From: Planoprotostelium fungivorum
Lineage: Eukaryota; Evosea; Variosea; Cavosteliida; Cavosteliaceae
Reading direction: 5' to 3'
Assembly (NCBI GenBank): GCA_003024175.1
Contig: MDYQ01000091.1
Location: forward strand, 31,885 to 95,884
Length of the DNA: 64,000 nt
Notes under the pieces: generated by a model
The model's input: the letters and a program-made list of their open reading frames with translations, nothing else
Database searches by the model: none
What the model was told of the DNA's origin: nothing
Part shown: positions 25,721-36,861 of the stretch, piece by piece
Position numbering within the stretch: the stretch's first letter is position 1
How the letters are laid out: each line of letters starts with the position of its first letter
Position numbers and translations under genes: made by a program

Positions 25721-26676
25721 TCAAGCTGTCAAGTTGGAGCGAGCGATGACATCCGGATTGAACTTGATGAGGATGACCGTCTTCATCTGTTTCTGTCCTT
25801 CTAATGGCATAGAATGTGCCGACACTCTTGCTCCCTGTTGTCTTTGTCAGTCTCCTTTTTTTGCATTCTTTTCTTCAACTTTTTTGATTGTTTTTCATCT
25901 TTTTTAGAAAAGTAAAATAACCCACAAATTCTGCAGCATCCAAAATGCCCTCGACGATTCCGGCAACGAACGAGGCACAATTGAGACCAGAATATTCTCG
26001 TGGAGTTGAAATGAACTTTGTGATGGGGAGAGACTGATTCTCACTGATCATGTCTGAGGACATCAGGTGATGGACTCGATCGAGATGGAATCACTCACAT
26101 TCGTCATCTTGATCGGTACTCTTCTCTAAGAGGTCGGCTTGCTTGGAGAACAGGATACGCCAGACGGTGTAAGAGATGAAGGTGAGCATGTTGATTAGTT
26201 TCGTCTCTCTCTTGTAATTCTTCTCTCGATAGGTGATCAATTCGAGCATGCGAACACCAATGTTGTAGCCACAATCTGACAATCTAGAGAAGATGAGTCG
26301 ATGAAGTGGAGAGGAGATATAGACTCACCTCTTCTCTAATTCGGTTATATTGTTGACTTTGGCAAGAGAGTATTGAATGAATTCTGAGAACAGAAAGGAA
26401 AAAGCACTGAGACTGACCTGCTCAGATTTGAGCATCATATCACATCCATCGTTCACAAAACAGATGCTGACGATCAAAATAATACAGACAAATTACCTCT
26501 GATTTTCCTTTTGGAATGGGACGACTGAGAATGGGAAGAGGTTTCTGTGGTCTCTTCTCCGAGAAACTTGCCTTTGCAGCCAATTGTTCAAGAGAGCTGT
26601 AAGAACCGGAGTTCTTCATGGCAGACTGTGCGACAGACAGATGGGAGTTCATCTTTTGAGCGTATGTGTCGATCAT
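25721..26676 (-). CDS. TRAPPC5: TRAPP complex subunit 5 (Trs31, Bet3 family)
   Basis: Start MIDTYAQKMNSHLSV. Spliced exons read KPLPILSRPIPKGKSEVSLS, FSFLFSEFIQYSLAKV, LEKRLSDCGYNIGVRMLEL, YREKNYKRETKLINMLTFI, VWRILFSKQADLLEKSTD, ENQSLPITKFISTPREYSGL, NCASFVAGIVEGILDAAEF, GARVSAHSMP, and TVILIKFNPDVIARS before TGA 25721-25723. The NCASFVAGIVEG motif and the REKNYKRETK block match TRAPPC5, a core subunit of the vesicle-tethering GEF complexes acting on Rab1/Ypt1 at the ER-Golgi. Length is normal. The intron before the last exon (about 91 nt) is very A-rich on the sense strand. Confidence 0.92.
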
Positions 26677-26803
26677 CTGATGCGTCCATCGTTGTAGATA
26701 TCATGCGAAATTTACGCGCCAAAATTTGGAGAAATAAGATCACACAATTATAAGACCAACACTGCATCTAGATAGCTCAGAACTGTTAACACCATCCTCT
26801 CTG
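26677..26803. promoter_or_regulatory. Bidirectional promoter (TRAPPC5 / ubiquitin-like gene)
   Basis: 127 bp between divergent start codons. No motif stands out. Confidence 0.35.
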
Positions 26804-27350
26804 ATGGAAGAGGATGTTATGGACATCACAGATGTCGATGGGATTTATGCACACTCTTTCATTGCCAATGTAACGACGACAAAGAGGAGGTTCTACACGA
26901 TTGATTCTTCAGATAGTGATATTTCAGATCGAGGTGAAGAGAGAGGATATTCATCTTAAACCGAGCTGACTTTTGATGCAAGAATCTGACGGTGGAGGCT
27001 TCAGTGATGTGATGAGAAGGATAAAGAAGATGAGATTCTCGGTGAGGTTGACTATCTATAAACTCAACGGCGATATCATTCCAATCGACGTCGATTTCAA
27101 CGACCACATTGGGAAGATCAAATTAATGCTTCAAGAATCTCAAGGTAAACCATTCTATCATACCTCTACGATTTATCGCCCTTTCTCTTCTTCTCATCTG
27201 TTCATAGGTATTCCAATAACACTTCAGAACTTGGTTTTCAGAGGTCGGTCCCTTTTAGAAAGAGACACAGTGGGCCAATCCGGCTTATCCAATGGAAACA
27301 GTGTTCACCTTGTCATATCAGATGGAAAGAAATGCAAGACGGTCGATTGA
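26804..27350 (+). CDS. Ubiquitin-like domain protein
   Basis: Start MEEDVMDITDVDGIYAHS. The first exon (acidic, Ser/Asp patch SSDSDIS) splices to a beta-grasp: VRLTIYKLNGDIIPIDVDF, IGKIKLMLQESQG, and after a second intron IPITLQNLVFRGRSLLERD and GNSVHLVI. It matches the ubiquitin fold (beta1-beta2 hairpin, helix, LVFRGR at the position of LIFAGK). There is no C-terminal Gly-Gly, so it is not a conjugated modifier; it ends with a basic tail, TGA 27348-27350. The partner is unknown. Confidence 0.75.
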
Positions 27351-27491
27351 TCGAGACCTGTACATAAGAGAATGTAAGAAGAGAGAGGAGACCCTACCGA
27401 GGGTAGCATCGTAAATAGTAAAGAGTCGATTTTAAAGAGTTTTATAGTTTGGAGTACATGTTGGTGACACATTGAACCAATCTCTCGAGAC

Positions 27492-29405
27492 ATGCATCAG
27501 AACACATCGTCTCTACTCACAATTTCTCTCCTTTGGTTGTCCCTGACTGCGACAAGCGGATTAGGTGCGAAGATCCCTGATGAAGACTGGGGATATTCAC
27601 CACTCACCACCAGCAATGCATCTCAGTTGTTCTGGTGATTTGTCATTACATTGGATGCATGGATTGATGTCACTGCAGGTGGTTCTACGGTGCACAGAAT
27701 GCAATGAGGGATCAATTGCCCGTCGTCTTATGGATACCTGGAGGTCCAGGCGTCTCAGCCATGGTGATTCATCTCCATCTATATCAACTTGCATACAATG
27801 ATTTACTACATCGGCTCGCCACTCACATCTTTCTCAGAATGCAAACTTTTTAGAGTTCGGGCAACTGGTGATTCCTTCCTCCAATCATCTTCTCACGATC
27901 CACAGGACAAGGATCTCAAACCACGTGCCCACAGCTGGTCTAAAGTAGCCAACCTCTTATTCGTAGACAGTCCAGTGGGTACAGGATGGAGTTACACCAT
28001 CAACAAGAACTTTACTACCAGTGAGATCTCCACCATCTACATCACATCTAACACGATGCAGCCGACGTCCAGATTGTAGGTGACCTCATGAGTTTCATCG
28101 AGCAGTGAGTGTCCTTCCATCGTCTCCCGTCATCTCCTTCACCCCCGAACTTTAAAACAGTTTAAAATCGAAGTAATTTCACCCCAGATTGTCTGTTCGC
28201 TTCAGTTGGCTGCAGACTCAGCCTCTTTGGATCTTCGGGGAGAGCTACGGGTGACGTGTCGTCTTCCCAACGCTCCACGAACTGATGGAGAATCAGGGGG
28301 AAGGCAGCGGCGGCCCTGGCGGCGGAGATCGCAGCGAAAGTGAAGGCCGGCAAGTTGAAGATGGATCTGAAGGGTGTCGCCCTGGGTGACTCTTGGATAT
28401 CGCCGTTAGAGTGAGTGACCATCATGATGATCGTGATGAACGATCGATGATCGATGATCGTGATCGCGATCGTGGTGTGGATGAGACTGATGAGAGGAGG
28501 TGTATGAACAGTTACGGTCCTTTTCTGGAATCCGTCAGTCTCGTCGATGGTGTCTCCTCGGATAAACTGACTGCCTTCGCCAAGCTTGCCGCCGGAAAAT
28601 TATCTAGCGGAGATGGTAAGGGAGCCACGGGCAGGTGTGATATTCCATCCAAATCACATACAATATCTTTTATTCTGTTTTATTCTGTTTTATTCTTACG
28701 CCTCGGAACAGTTGGGTCCAACAGCAGAAACTCATCACCGAGCTGACCGGTGGCGTGAGTCTTTCCTCGAAATCCCACTGAAAACTCGCAGATCGATTTT
28801 TACGACTACCTGAGGTACAATTACGAGACACCATCGTTAGATGCTCTGATGGAGTCCACCATTCGAACCAAGCTGGTGTGAAATTTCCATCATTTTTCTC
28901 TGAAATTTCGCAGAAAATCATACCAAAAGACGTGAGGTACAATTCAAACAAGGACATCGTCTTCCAATCCATGTACAATGATTTTTTGAAATCAGCGACG
29001 AAATCAGTCGAGTACCTCTTAAACGAGAAGATGCAAGTTGCAGTCTACTCCGGACAGCTCGACGTCATCGGTGAGATATCATCCTCGTGACGTCTTCGTT
29101 TTTCCGTCTTAAACCTTAAAACCGTTGACATGTACAGTCAACGTAGGGTGCATCAACAACTGGGTGGAAAAATTGAATTGGAACGGTGCTGCCGGGTTTT
29201 TCTCTGCAGCGAGAACGGTGAAGAAACAACAGAACGTCCCTTTCGGTGCTGTGAAGAAGTTTTCAAATCTTCAGCTGTGGAACATCTACGGAGCGACACA
29301 CATGGTGATTGGATGATGATGATGGTGGAATGACACGAGCAGGTACCCACCGAAGCACCTGCCGCGGCGCTCAGCATGGTCACGGAGATATTATCGTCCA
29401 AATAA
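27492..29405 (+). CDS. Serine carboxypeptidase (S10 family, SCPEP1-like), secreted/lysosomal
   Basis: Start MHQNTSSLLTISLLWLSLTA is a signal peptide. Landmarks follow: WFYGAQNAMRDQLPVVLWIP, PGGPG, ANLLFVDSPVGTGWSY, the nucleophile motif GESYG (Ser), KLKMDLKGVALGDSWISPLE, then the catalytic Asp in AVYSGQLDVI and His in YGATHMVP. All three catalytic residues of the S10 triad are present. The closest architecture is SCPEP1/retinoid-inducible carboxypeptidase, given LGDSWISP. It is about 430 residues. An intron at about 28411-28510 is GATC-rich; another (about 28633-28709) contains three TATTCTGTTT-type repeats. TAA at 29403-29405. Confidence 0.9.
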
Positions 29406-30512
29406 AACAAAGAACGAATGTGATCCACACGTCACAATCATCTTCGCTTCGATGATCTTCATCAGCGTCGTCACCATCTCGATGATGTTCGTCATCATTA
29501 TCTATTCCGGTCTCGCGTCGATTCCGTCATCATCATCGTGGCACAACGTGGCACTTCCCTAAATCCAACGAACAGCATCCTCTATCTACAAGCTTGTCGC
29601 CCCGAGCTGACCTATATAGAACCTGTCGGATTATCACGGAGTTTATCCTATGAAGCTGTCTTGTAAGCTGGGTTCCAAACGTGCACGAGAATGCTGGAGG
29701 AAAACTCATCTACCGTGATCCCCGGATCGGCGTGATTCCCGGAACCCGTGAAATTTCGTATGGATTTGCGACGTTTGGGTATTGCGTATGAAATCTCGAT
29801 TTGATTTCTCCGTACAATCGATTGGGCTCTATCAGTTTGCCCTTCCGGCTCTGTTGGCTGACCATATACATACAGCAGAGAGACAACAGAAGAGGTGAGC
29901 ACAACATAACAGATACAAGATAGTCGAGGTACACATACGAAGACGTCCATGACGACGCCAACTGTAACCGATAGAACGACCGTCGAGCTATCCAGCTACT
30001 TAAGACATGCTCCATTTTGAGGAAGTCGGTAGAGAGGAAGAGCAGACGTGGAGTTCTATCGTGTTCGATTGAGACCTCTTTCCAACACAACGCAAACACA
30101 AACAAATACTTACCACCTCCACTGCAGGTGCCCGGGAGGGACACTGGTTCATCATGTTCTATACGAGGATGTATAATGCAGATGATGTCTCTCCCTAGAG
30201 AATAAAACTGTATCGAATGTATCGGATCCTCTCATCTCACCTCTCTTTCTGACAAACATGTATCTCTCCTCGTTGATTTCGTCTCTCCATCACTCACGAT
30301 GTCACAACAGAGCTCTCTACCTTTAGAACCAAACAACAGTAGACGAGTAGTCCTGTTTCTTCGTCGCTGATGTGTCCCTTTTCTGTAAGGCGACGGGAAG
30401 CCTTGTGTACCCTGTCTTATCTGTCACTCTCGCTGGTTGAACCAGTCAGGAATTTCGTAGGATGTTTTTCCGCCACTCAGTCCACCTACAGGCGCACAGC
30501 ATACAGCCGCGC
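29406..30512. other. Intergenic, about 1.1 kb, mostly without supported genes
   Basis: Apart from a weak minus-strand ORF at 29710-30015, I see no gene. The stretch near 29450-29540 is CATCATC-rich. It may hold a lineage-specific gene I cannot resolve. Confidence 0.4.
29710..30015 (-). CDS. Hypothetical short protein with one hydrophobic segment (weak)
   Basis: An open frame of 101 residues from the ATG at 30015 contains a hydrophobic stretch (VSVMLCSPLLLSLCCMYMV) and a basic end. No family is recognised and no introns are evident. It could be a chance ORF. Confidence 0.22.
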   Translation of the reverse strand: MEHVLSSWIARRSFYRLQLASSWTSSYVYLDYLVSVMLCSPLLLSLCCMYMVSQQSRKGKLIEPNRLYGEIKSRFHTQYPNVANPYEISRVPGITPIRGSR

Positions 30513-33500
30513 ATGGAGTACAACGATAGGTCGGTAGAGAGTGATGATGGAGAGGATTGACGTGATTAGAACGCACCTGTTGGTGAATCGGGAGGAGGAC
30601 ATATCGGATGCATGGCCTCTGAGTAAGAAGGAGCTACCTTGGTTGAAGCGGAAAGTGTGTGGAGTGATGCCGAGATGGGCTCTCATCTTGATTATCTCCC
30701 TCTTCCTCTTCATCGTGGGTGAGTTTTCCCTCTAACGATACGAATTGATGACACGAACGACAGGTTTCCTTCTCACTTGGTTCCTCCTCTTACCCATCAT
30801 CGTCCAAAGTGTCGTCAATGGATCCAGCCTCTCCTTCACCGAGATCCATATGAGGTCGCCGACGCACAATTCCTTCCGAATCGACGCGAAGGGATCTCTA
30901 AAGAAGGCAGGACCCATCAGTGCCACCATCACGGCACCTTCAAAAGATCCAAATGGTGAGCTCTTACCGGCCTCCGTATTCTGAAGGACTCGATAGAGGG
31001 TGCAGCCGAGCCTGTCATCCAAGATAAACCCCCCTCCGGATCAGTTACCATCCATTACGAAGATGTTCCAATGGCTTACATGTTTCTCCCCGACACACAC
31101 ACTCAGGTCATTCCATCTCTCGTCTCTTTCGCTCATCTTCTTGACAGGGAGGTAAAGAAGACAACGATCTCATCATCGAAGATCGTATCGTGGCAGTCAT
31201 CAATACCACAAAGTGGTCTCAGTTTGGAAGAGACCTCATCGAGAAGGACACTCTCGTCTGGCATCTGAAAGGTCTCGTCGATCTCACAGCTTTCGGTCGC
31301 ACATACAAAGACGTCCAGTTTTCAAAGGACGTCAACGTCCCCGGCTTCAAGGGTCTAAAGAACGTCACAGTCGAACATTTCGACCTCGAATCATCCAATC
31401 ACACCAGCATCAATGCGAAGATGACGGTGGCCATATCATCTGATTCGATGGTCAACATCGGTGACATGGGTGATCTGGAGATGGAGATGTATTACGAGGG
31501 AGTCATGATAGGAACTCTATCGGCCAAAAACACCAGCCTTCACACCGGAACGACTCTGATGGACACGACGGGCACCATCACGTCCTCCAATACTCCTCTC
31601 CTCTCCCGTCTCATGTCTAGATACCTCGGTGCGTCTCATCTACCTCGTAAAGTCCATCACGGCATCATGCGATCTGATGATGATTGACACGATGATGCAG
31701 GTGTCTACGATTCACCCGTCATGGCAAAGATCATCGGCACCTCTAACGATCTTCTTCGCGACGCTCTCGTCGGCGTCGAACTCAGCACTGTGCTCCCCGC
31801 CAACCCAACGAACCTCATCGAGAAATTAAATTTCGATGGAATCAACATCACACCACTGGGTGAGGCGAAACTGTTTCTTCTGATTCTAATCGTTGTAGAT
31901 GACTTACACGTTGGCATGGAGTCTGCCTCTGTCGTCAGCGTTCAGTCCATCATGGGTCCGCGAGGCTACATGGACGTGAGTCGAATTTGAAATTCAAATC
32001 TCCCGCCGAATCTCAACGTCTCCAGATCACTTACGTCACCCTGGACGTCGACGTGATGCACGATGACGTCATTTTGGGACACCTCAGAGTGGACGCCCCC
32101 GTCTCAAACGGCAGCCGCCCCACCTTCGATGTTCTCATCGGAGGCAACATCACCATGACCGAAGGCGGGAAAAAATGGGCCCAATTTACGACCCAGTACG
32201 TCTCCCAGGCCACCACCCGCCTCACTTTGCGCGGGAAAATGGGAGCCACCGTACAAGTCCCAATCGGTGCCATGACCCTCGATGGCTTATCCATCGATTC
32301 ACACGTCGACCTCGTTGGAATGCAGGGTTTAAAGAACACGACCGTTCTACAACTCGACATGCCCAACGATACGCGGGACGGAGGTATTCGGATGATCATA
32401 TCGGTTGTCATGGAGAATCCCAGCGTGGCTACCATGGCGATGGGTGACATTCACTTTACGGCTTACTACGAGGACGCTGTCATTGGAGAATTGATGGCGA
32501 AGAACGTTACCATGGTACCCGGGTCGAATCCGATCACGATGGAAGGTGAATTGAAGCCAACTGATCCGACGAACGCAAATCCAAAGGTGAAAGAGATATT
32601 TACATTTTATTCTATTTTATTTTCTAACTGTAGGGTCGTACTTGGTTCGTGGGGGTGAAATGATTCTGACTCGTTGTAGATCCAAGAATTTTTCAATCGT
32701 TACATCCACGGAGAGTCCACGGTAGTTACCGTGAGAGGTTACGTTCCCAAGTCCAACACCACCAAGCGATCTGAAGATTCCAACAATCTTCCCGATTGGG
32801 TCAAGACTGTCATCGAGTCTCTCAACGTCTCCACTGCAGTGGAAGGTAAACATTTTATCAAAGAAATTTCTTTGTGATGAAACTTATAATTGCAGGTCCC
32901 AAAAATTTGAGCCTCATCGGAGGGCTAGATTTACACTCCCTGGGGATGAGGCTACCCGGTCTCTACAACGAGACGGAAGACGATGGAATGATCCCCATCA
33001 CCAGCTCCGTCACTGCTGGATTCTTCTCACCCTTTGGTTTCAACATCAGCGTACACTACGTGAGAATTTTCCCAGAGTTTTCCCAATTCTTTCTGAAACA
33101 TTTCTTCTTGTACGAAAATTCATGGAAATATCAGGTATCAGTCAAGATCGACATGCTGCTGGACGGTTTGGTCATCGCAACCATGGATGACTACACTGAA
33201 TGGCTGCCCGCCACCAGCGATCAATTGGCTCAGCGTCTCGATTTCACATTGTCCGGGGCCCAATTGCGCGTTGTAGATCGACAGAGGTTCGGTAACGTCA
33301 CGGCAGGTGAGACACCGTGGGGGAGTGTGTCATGGATTGAGATATCATAGGTCTCTTGTTGAACAGTGGAATGAACTTCACGATGGCGGGTGTGTCAAAG
33401 GCGAACATCACTACAAACATTGGAAACTTCACGTTGAAGGGTGTCAACTTCACTTCTCCCGTACATTTAGAAGGTAATCATCACACGTCCATTCTCTCTC

Positions 33501-34637
33501 CATTTCATACAACTCTCGTGTGATCATGAAATGACGCTCACGAGATTCCTATTTTATTCTAATTTATTCATCACTTCAGGTTTCAATGGTTTCCCCAACG
33601 GCAGCATCGAGATGATCGGCACCAATCAGAACATTACCTCAGGCCACAGTTGGGGTCTTTACATGTTAACTGAGATCGTCATGCATAACCCGACCATTGT
33701 CTCTCTACAAGTGTCCTCCATGGTGATGGACATCTACTTCGAGGGTGTCTACATGGGAAACGTTACCATCGATTCTCCATCGCTCGTCCCAGGGCCCAAC
33801 ACGTACGTACAATACGCACCGAGGTACTGAAATCTCGCAGGTTGATCGGAAACGTAATGTACGTATCGCCCAATAAGACTCTGTACGGCCACAACGAGAG
33901 GACTTTCTTCTCTCGCTACACGCAGGGAAATTCTTCACTGATCGAATTGAGAGGAAATTCAAACAACATCCCCCTCTTGACCGATGGTCTCTCTCGCCTC
34001 GTCACCAGCACTGTCTTCATTGGACAACTCACGCCACTGATGAAATACGTCCAGATGACAGTCAGCTTCGTTCATCTTAGCATCATGGCTAACGTTGAAG
34101 TGACAAATCCGTTCAAAACGGGTTACACAATATCCGACATGAAGAGTTTCACGGTGAGAATAAAATGAAATAAAAGGTGACACACTGACCCGTTTCAGGT
34201 TCACGCTTCGAACGACTGGAGACAGCTGGGAACATTACAAGACGTACATTACGCCCAGGTAAGTGTACGTACGGTACGTAATGTCGACCTCTCGCACAGG
34301 GATTCCCAGTCGATGCCGGTCACGAGAGGACGCTGAACCCCATGACTTTCGATATTGGCATCAACGTGTTGCCGAATCCAGTGGCATGGGTCGATGCAGC
34401 CAGGGCCCTCTTGCTGCAGAATGCCTCGACGGCAGGTGAGAAAACGGATAGAGAGTCTCATCATCATCCATCATCGACGTCTACATCATGATGTCGAATC
34501 GATGTCATCATCGCCTCGTCGACTGAAACTGATGGTGACCCACAGTTGGAGAACTCAATTTCTCGCTGGGTGATTTTGGACCGGTGACGATTGACTACCA
34601 ACAATCATTCACCGTACACTTTCGCAGTGAAAATTGA
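30513..34637 (+). CDS. Large type II membrane protein with DUF3712/LEA-2-like repeats (Tag1-like)
   Basis: Start at 30513 (MEYND) with a 40-nt intron into RTHLLVNREEDISDAWPLSK; alternatively MMERIDVIRT at 30544. A single TM helix, WALILIISLFLFIVGFLLTWF, is completed across an intron, so the N-terminus is cytosolic and the rest (about 1,000 residues) is luminal or extracellular. That part is a chain of beta-rich units with repeated phrasing: SINAKMTVAI or RMIISVVMENP, MEMYYEGVMIGTL, HFTAYYEDAVIGEL, MDIYFEGVYMGNV, each followed by N-x-T/S sites. This V-x-NP...YYxxxxIG pattern is that of LEA-2/DUF3712 domains in fungal vacuolar proteins such as yeast Tag1. Ends TGA 34635-34637. Not every exon join was checked. 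Confidence 0.7.
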
Positions 34638-34805
34638 TCTGAGATGAAATAAAGTATTAGAAGGAGAATCTTCCATCTCGTCTCTCTCAGATGATGATGA
34701 CAGCCACGATGATTTATTTCACACGAGAATCGACCTCTCGTGCCTTTTGGGAGACAGTTGTACCGTGTTCCAACGGTTTCGTCTCTTTTAAGAGAAGACC
34801 GTATG

Positions 34806-35481
34806 TCAAGCTGTCTCTCCTTCACTCTCATCGTGAAAAGGATCACGGATGAGCTTCGTCGTTCAGCAGATGTATCGTGCGAATGGACGCAACTCACCTT
34901 TGCCTTCTGCGCCGATGTTTGATCGAGCCGGACGGCTGTGTCTGTCCTTCTATGGTACTGGAAGGGCGTAGAGATGGGGAGGTTCAGATAATGAGCTCCA
35001 AGACACAAAGCGCCCATCACAAGTAGAGCGAGACCTGTTGTTGGATGAATGGTTGGATGATATGGAGCTGACGTACCGATGGCTAAAGGAAGCAAGTATT
35101 GTTTGTGATCGGCATAGTGGCTCATACACAGGAGACCAAGAAAGAAATACATGAAGCCCCTCCCGATCCACTTCTTCAGAATGGGAGCATTTTCTACGAT
35201 GGTCGCGCTTCCCACCGTCTCTAAGACGAAAACTAAGGTACCAGCTGTTCTATCAACACGATTATTCATCGATCGATTCAGACATAGAAATAACATCATT
35301 CGGGACTCACATCATATATGTATCTATCTATTGAGATATCAGTGACATTGTGAGTGAACCGTAGACTCACCATTACACTCTCAAAACTTCTGTGGCGCAA
35401 CATATCGAGAACTGCTGAATAAATGGCCATCGAGGCTGCAGACAGATGAAAGACATTCGTCAATGCGGCCTTCCAATCCAT
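34806..35481 (-). CDS. COPI-associated protein family (four-TM)
   Basis: Start MDWKAALTNVFHLSAAS. Exons read MAIYSAVLDMLRH, AGTLVFVLETVGSATIVENA, ILKKWIGRGFMYFFLGLLCM, YLLPLAIGT, GLALLVMGALCLGAHYL and a last exon KLIRDPFHDESEGETA, TGA 34806-34808. Four hydrophobic segments with a central GRGFMYFFLG match the COPI-associated protein family, small membrane proteins of the early secretory pathway known in Dictyostelium. An in-frame ATG lies further upstream (35568), but the chosen start leaves a normal N-terminus. Confidence 0.78.
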
Positions 35482-36066
35482 CCTCGGGCTGGTGATATGA
35501 TGTGCGCGTGTTAAATGAAACGAATTGTAGCCAGCATCTGGAACCAACAACCGGATACCGTCAACCACGTTGACTTCACTTCTGTTTCATCTATGTAGTC
35601 TTAAGGAAGACAGGCCTTCGTGTGATGACCGATCGTCTCGAGGTGACACCGGCCCAGTCTCTCTTGTTCAAAAAAAGACGTCTTATGGGGCTCTCCTGAG
35701 CTATCCATTGTGGCACTCTTCATTTCACCATCCATTCTTCTGTGAAGGTGTATCTCGTCGGTGAACTTGTAAACAAGGCATCACATCAACAATCAAGATC
35801 ACCGACGATGAATACCGCTATAGTATATATATACAGGAATATACTGGCACTTCACAAATGAACTAACACAGGACGTCTCGTCCATCTGGACGAATCATCA
35901 CGTATCCTCCAAGAGCGGCATAGAGCCCTCATAACCAGAAAGCGATGAAATTTAGAAGAAAACTTGATGAATTCCATCGGTTCGGTTCGGTGATCATCAC
36001 AGATATTCTGTGAAAATCTCCGGCCGTTTTGATATGCTCCAGACTCAAACAACAAACCGCACGCCC
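35482..36066. other. Intergenic, about 585 nt
   Basis: Divergent promoter region. TATA-like AGTATATATATACAGG lies at 35822-35837, about 230 bp upstream of the GPI-protein start. No gene seen. Confidence 0.45.
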
Positions 36067-36711
36067 ATGCTACGCATCACATTCACCCTCTTAATATCCG
36101 CCCTAGCTCTCCACTCTGTCCATTCAGAGCTAGTGGCAACAGCCTACTATCAGAACTGCTCCCTCGCCATATCCGCCGTATCATTCTCATTCAACACGTG
36201 TATCAGCGGACAACCTCTCGCAGTCTTCAGCCCAACCGACAGAAATGGCTCTGCCATCATCAACGACTCCATCACATTCTTTAATTCAACCGATTGCAGC
36301 GGACAGGGCGTCATTTCCAATCACACATTGAACCAGACATGCAGCGAATCAAATAATTCGATATCATGGGCATTCCAGAGCGTCTTCCCAACCCTTCCCT
36401 CTTTTAGCGATACGGTGCAGCTGTTTTACAACAACAGCGAATGTAAGGGCACCCCTCAATCGGTGGTGACATTATACGGACAACCTGCCGCAGCCTCGGC
36501 TCTCGCAAAATGCCAGTCAAACGACGGGGGCTCGGTCTACACCATCGATGGAGGAGCTTACAGCATCATCTTCGCCCCTCTGTCCTCCATCAAATCGAAA
36601 CGAGGCTTTCAACTGGAACAACTACAAGACAGCGCCAGCAACACGAATCGGACACCTCTCCTGACGATCATGATGGCGACCCTCTCTAGTCTCCTGCTGG
36701 CGTCTCTATAA
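36067..36711 (+). CDS. Secreted cysteine-containing protein with likely GPI anchor
   Basis: From MLRITFTLLISALALHSVHS (signal peptide) the frame runs uninterrupted for 214 residues. The mature part has several Cys (YYQNCS, NTCISG, STDCSGQG, NQTCSES, NSECKG, AKCQSND) and many N-x-T/S sites. The C-terminus (TPLLTIMMATLSSLLLASL) is a classic GPI-attachment signal, ending TAA... at 36709-36711. An in-frame ATG occurs at 36010, but the start at 36067 puts the signal peptide at the N-terminus. Family unknown; likely a cell-surface protein. Confidence 0.72.
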   Translation: MLRITFTLLISALALHSVHSELVATAYYQNCSLAISAVSFSFNTCISGQPLAVFSPTDRNGSAIINDSITFFNSTDCSGQGVISNHTLNQTCSESNNSISWAFQSVFPTLPSFSDTVQLFYNNSECKGTPQSVVTLYGQPAAASALAKCQSNDGGSVYTIDGGAYSIIFAPLSSIKSKRGFQLEQLQDSASNTNRTPLLTIMMATLSSLLLASL

Positions 36712-36861
36712 AATACGTCCAATGTGTATGGCTGACAGTCTTCTGTTTTGATAACTAAATATGTTTGGTTTACTTTAATTTCGCGATCATCACAAATCCG
36801 ACAGAACACACAACTCACACAACATCGAGTCTCTGTCCACTGAAAGATCAAGCATTACATC

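Noticed and set aside
34595-35299. Single 234-residue minus-strand ORF
   Set aside because: It reads through introns of the COPI-associated gene; splicing gives a better family match and an earlier stop at 34806.
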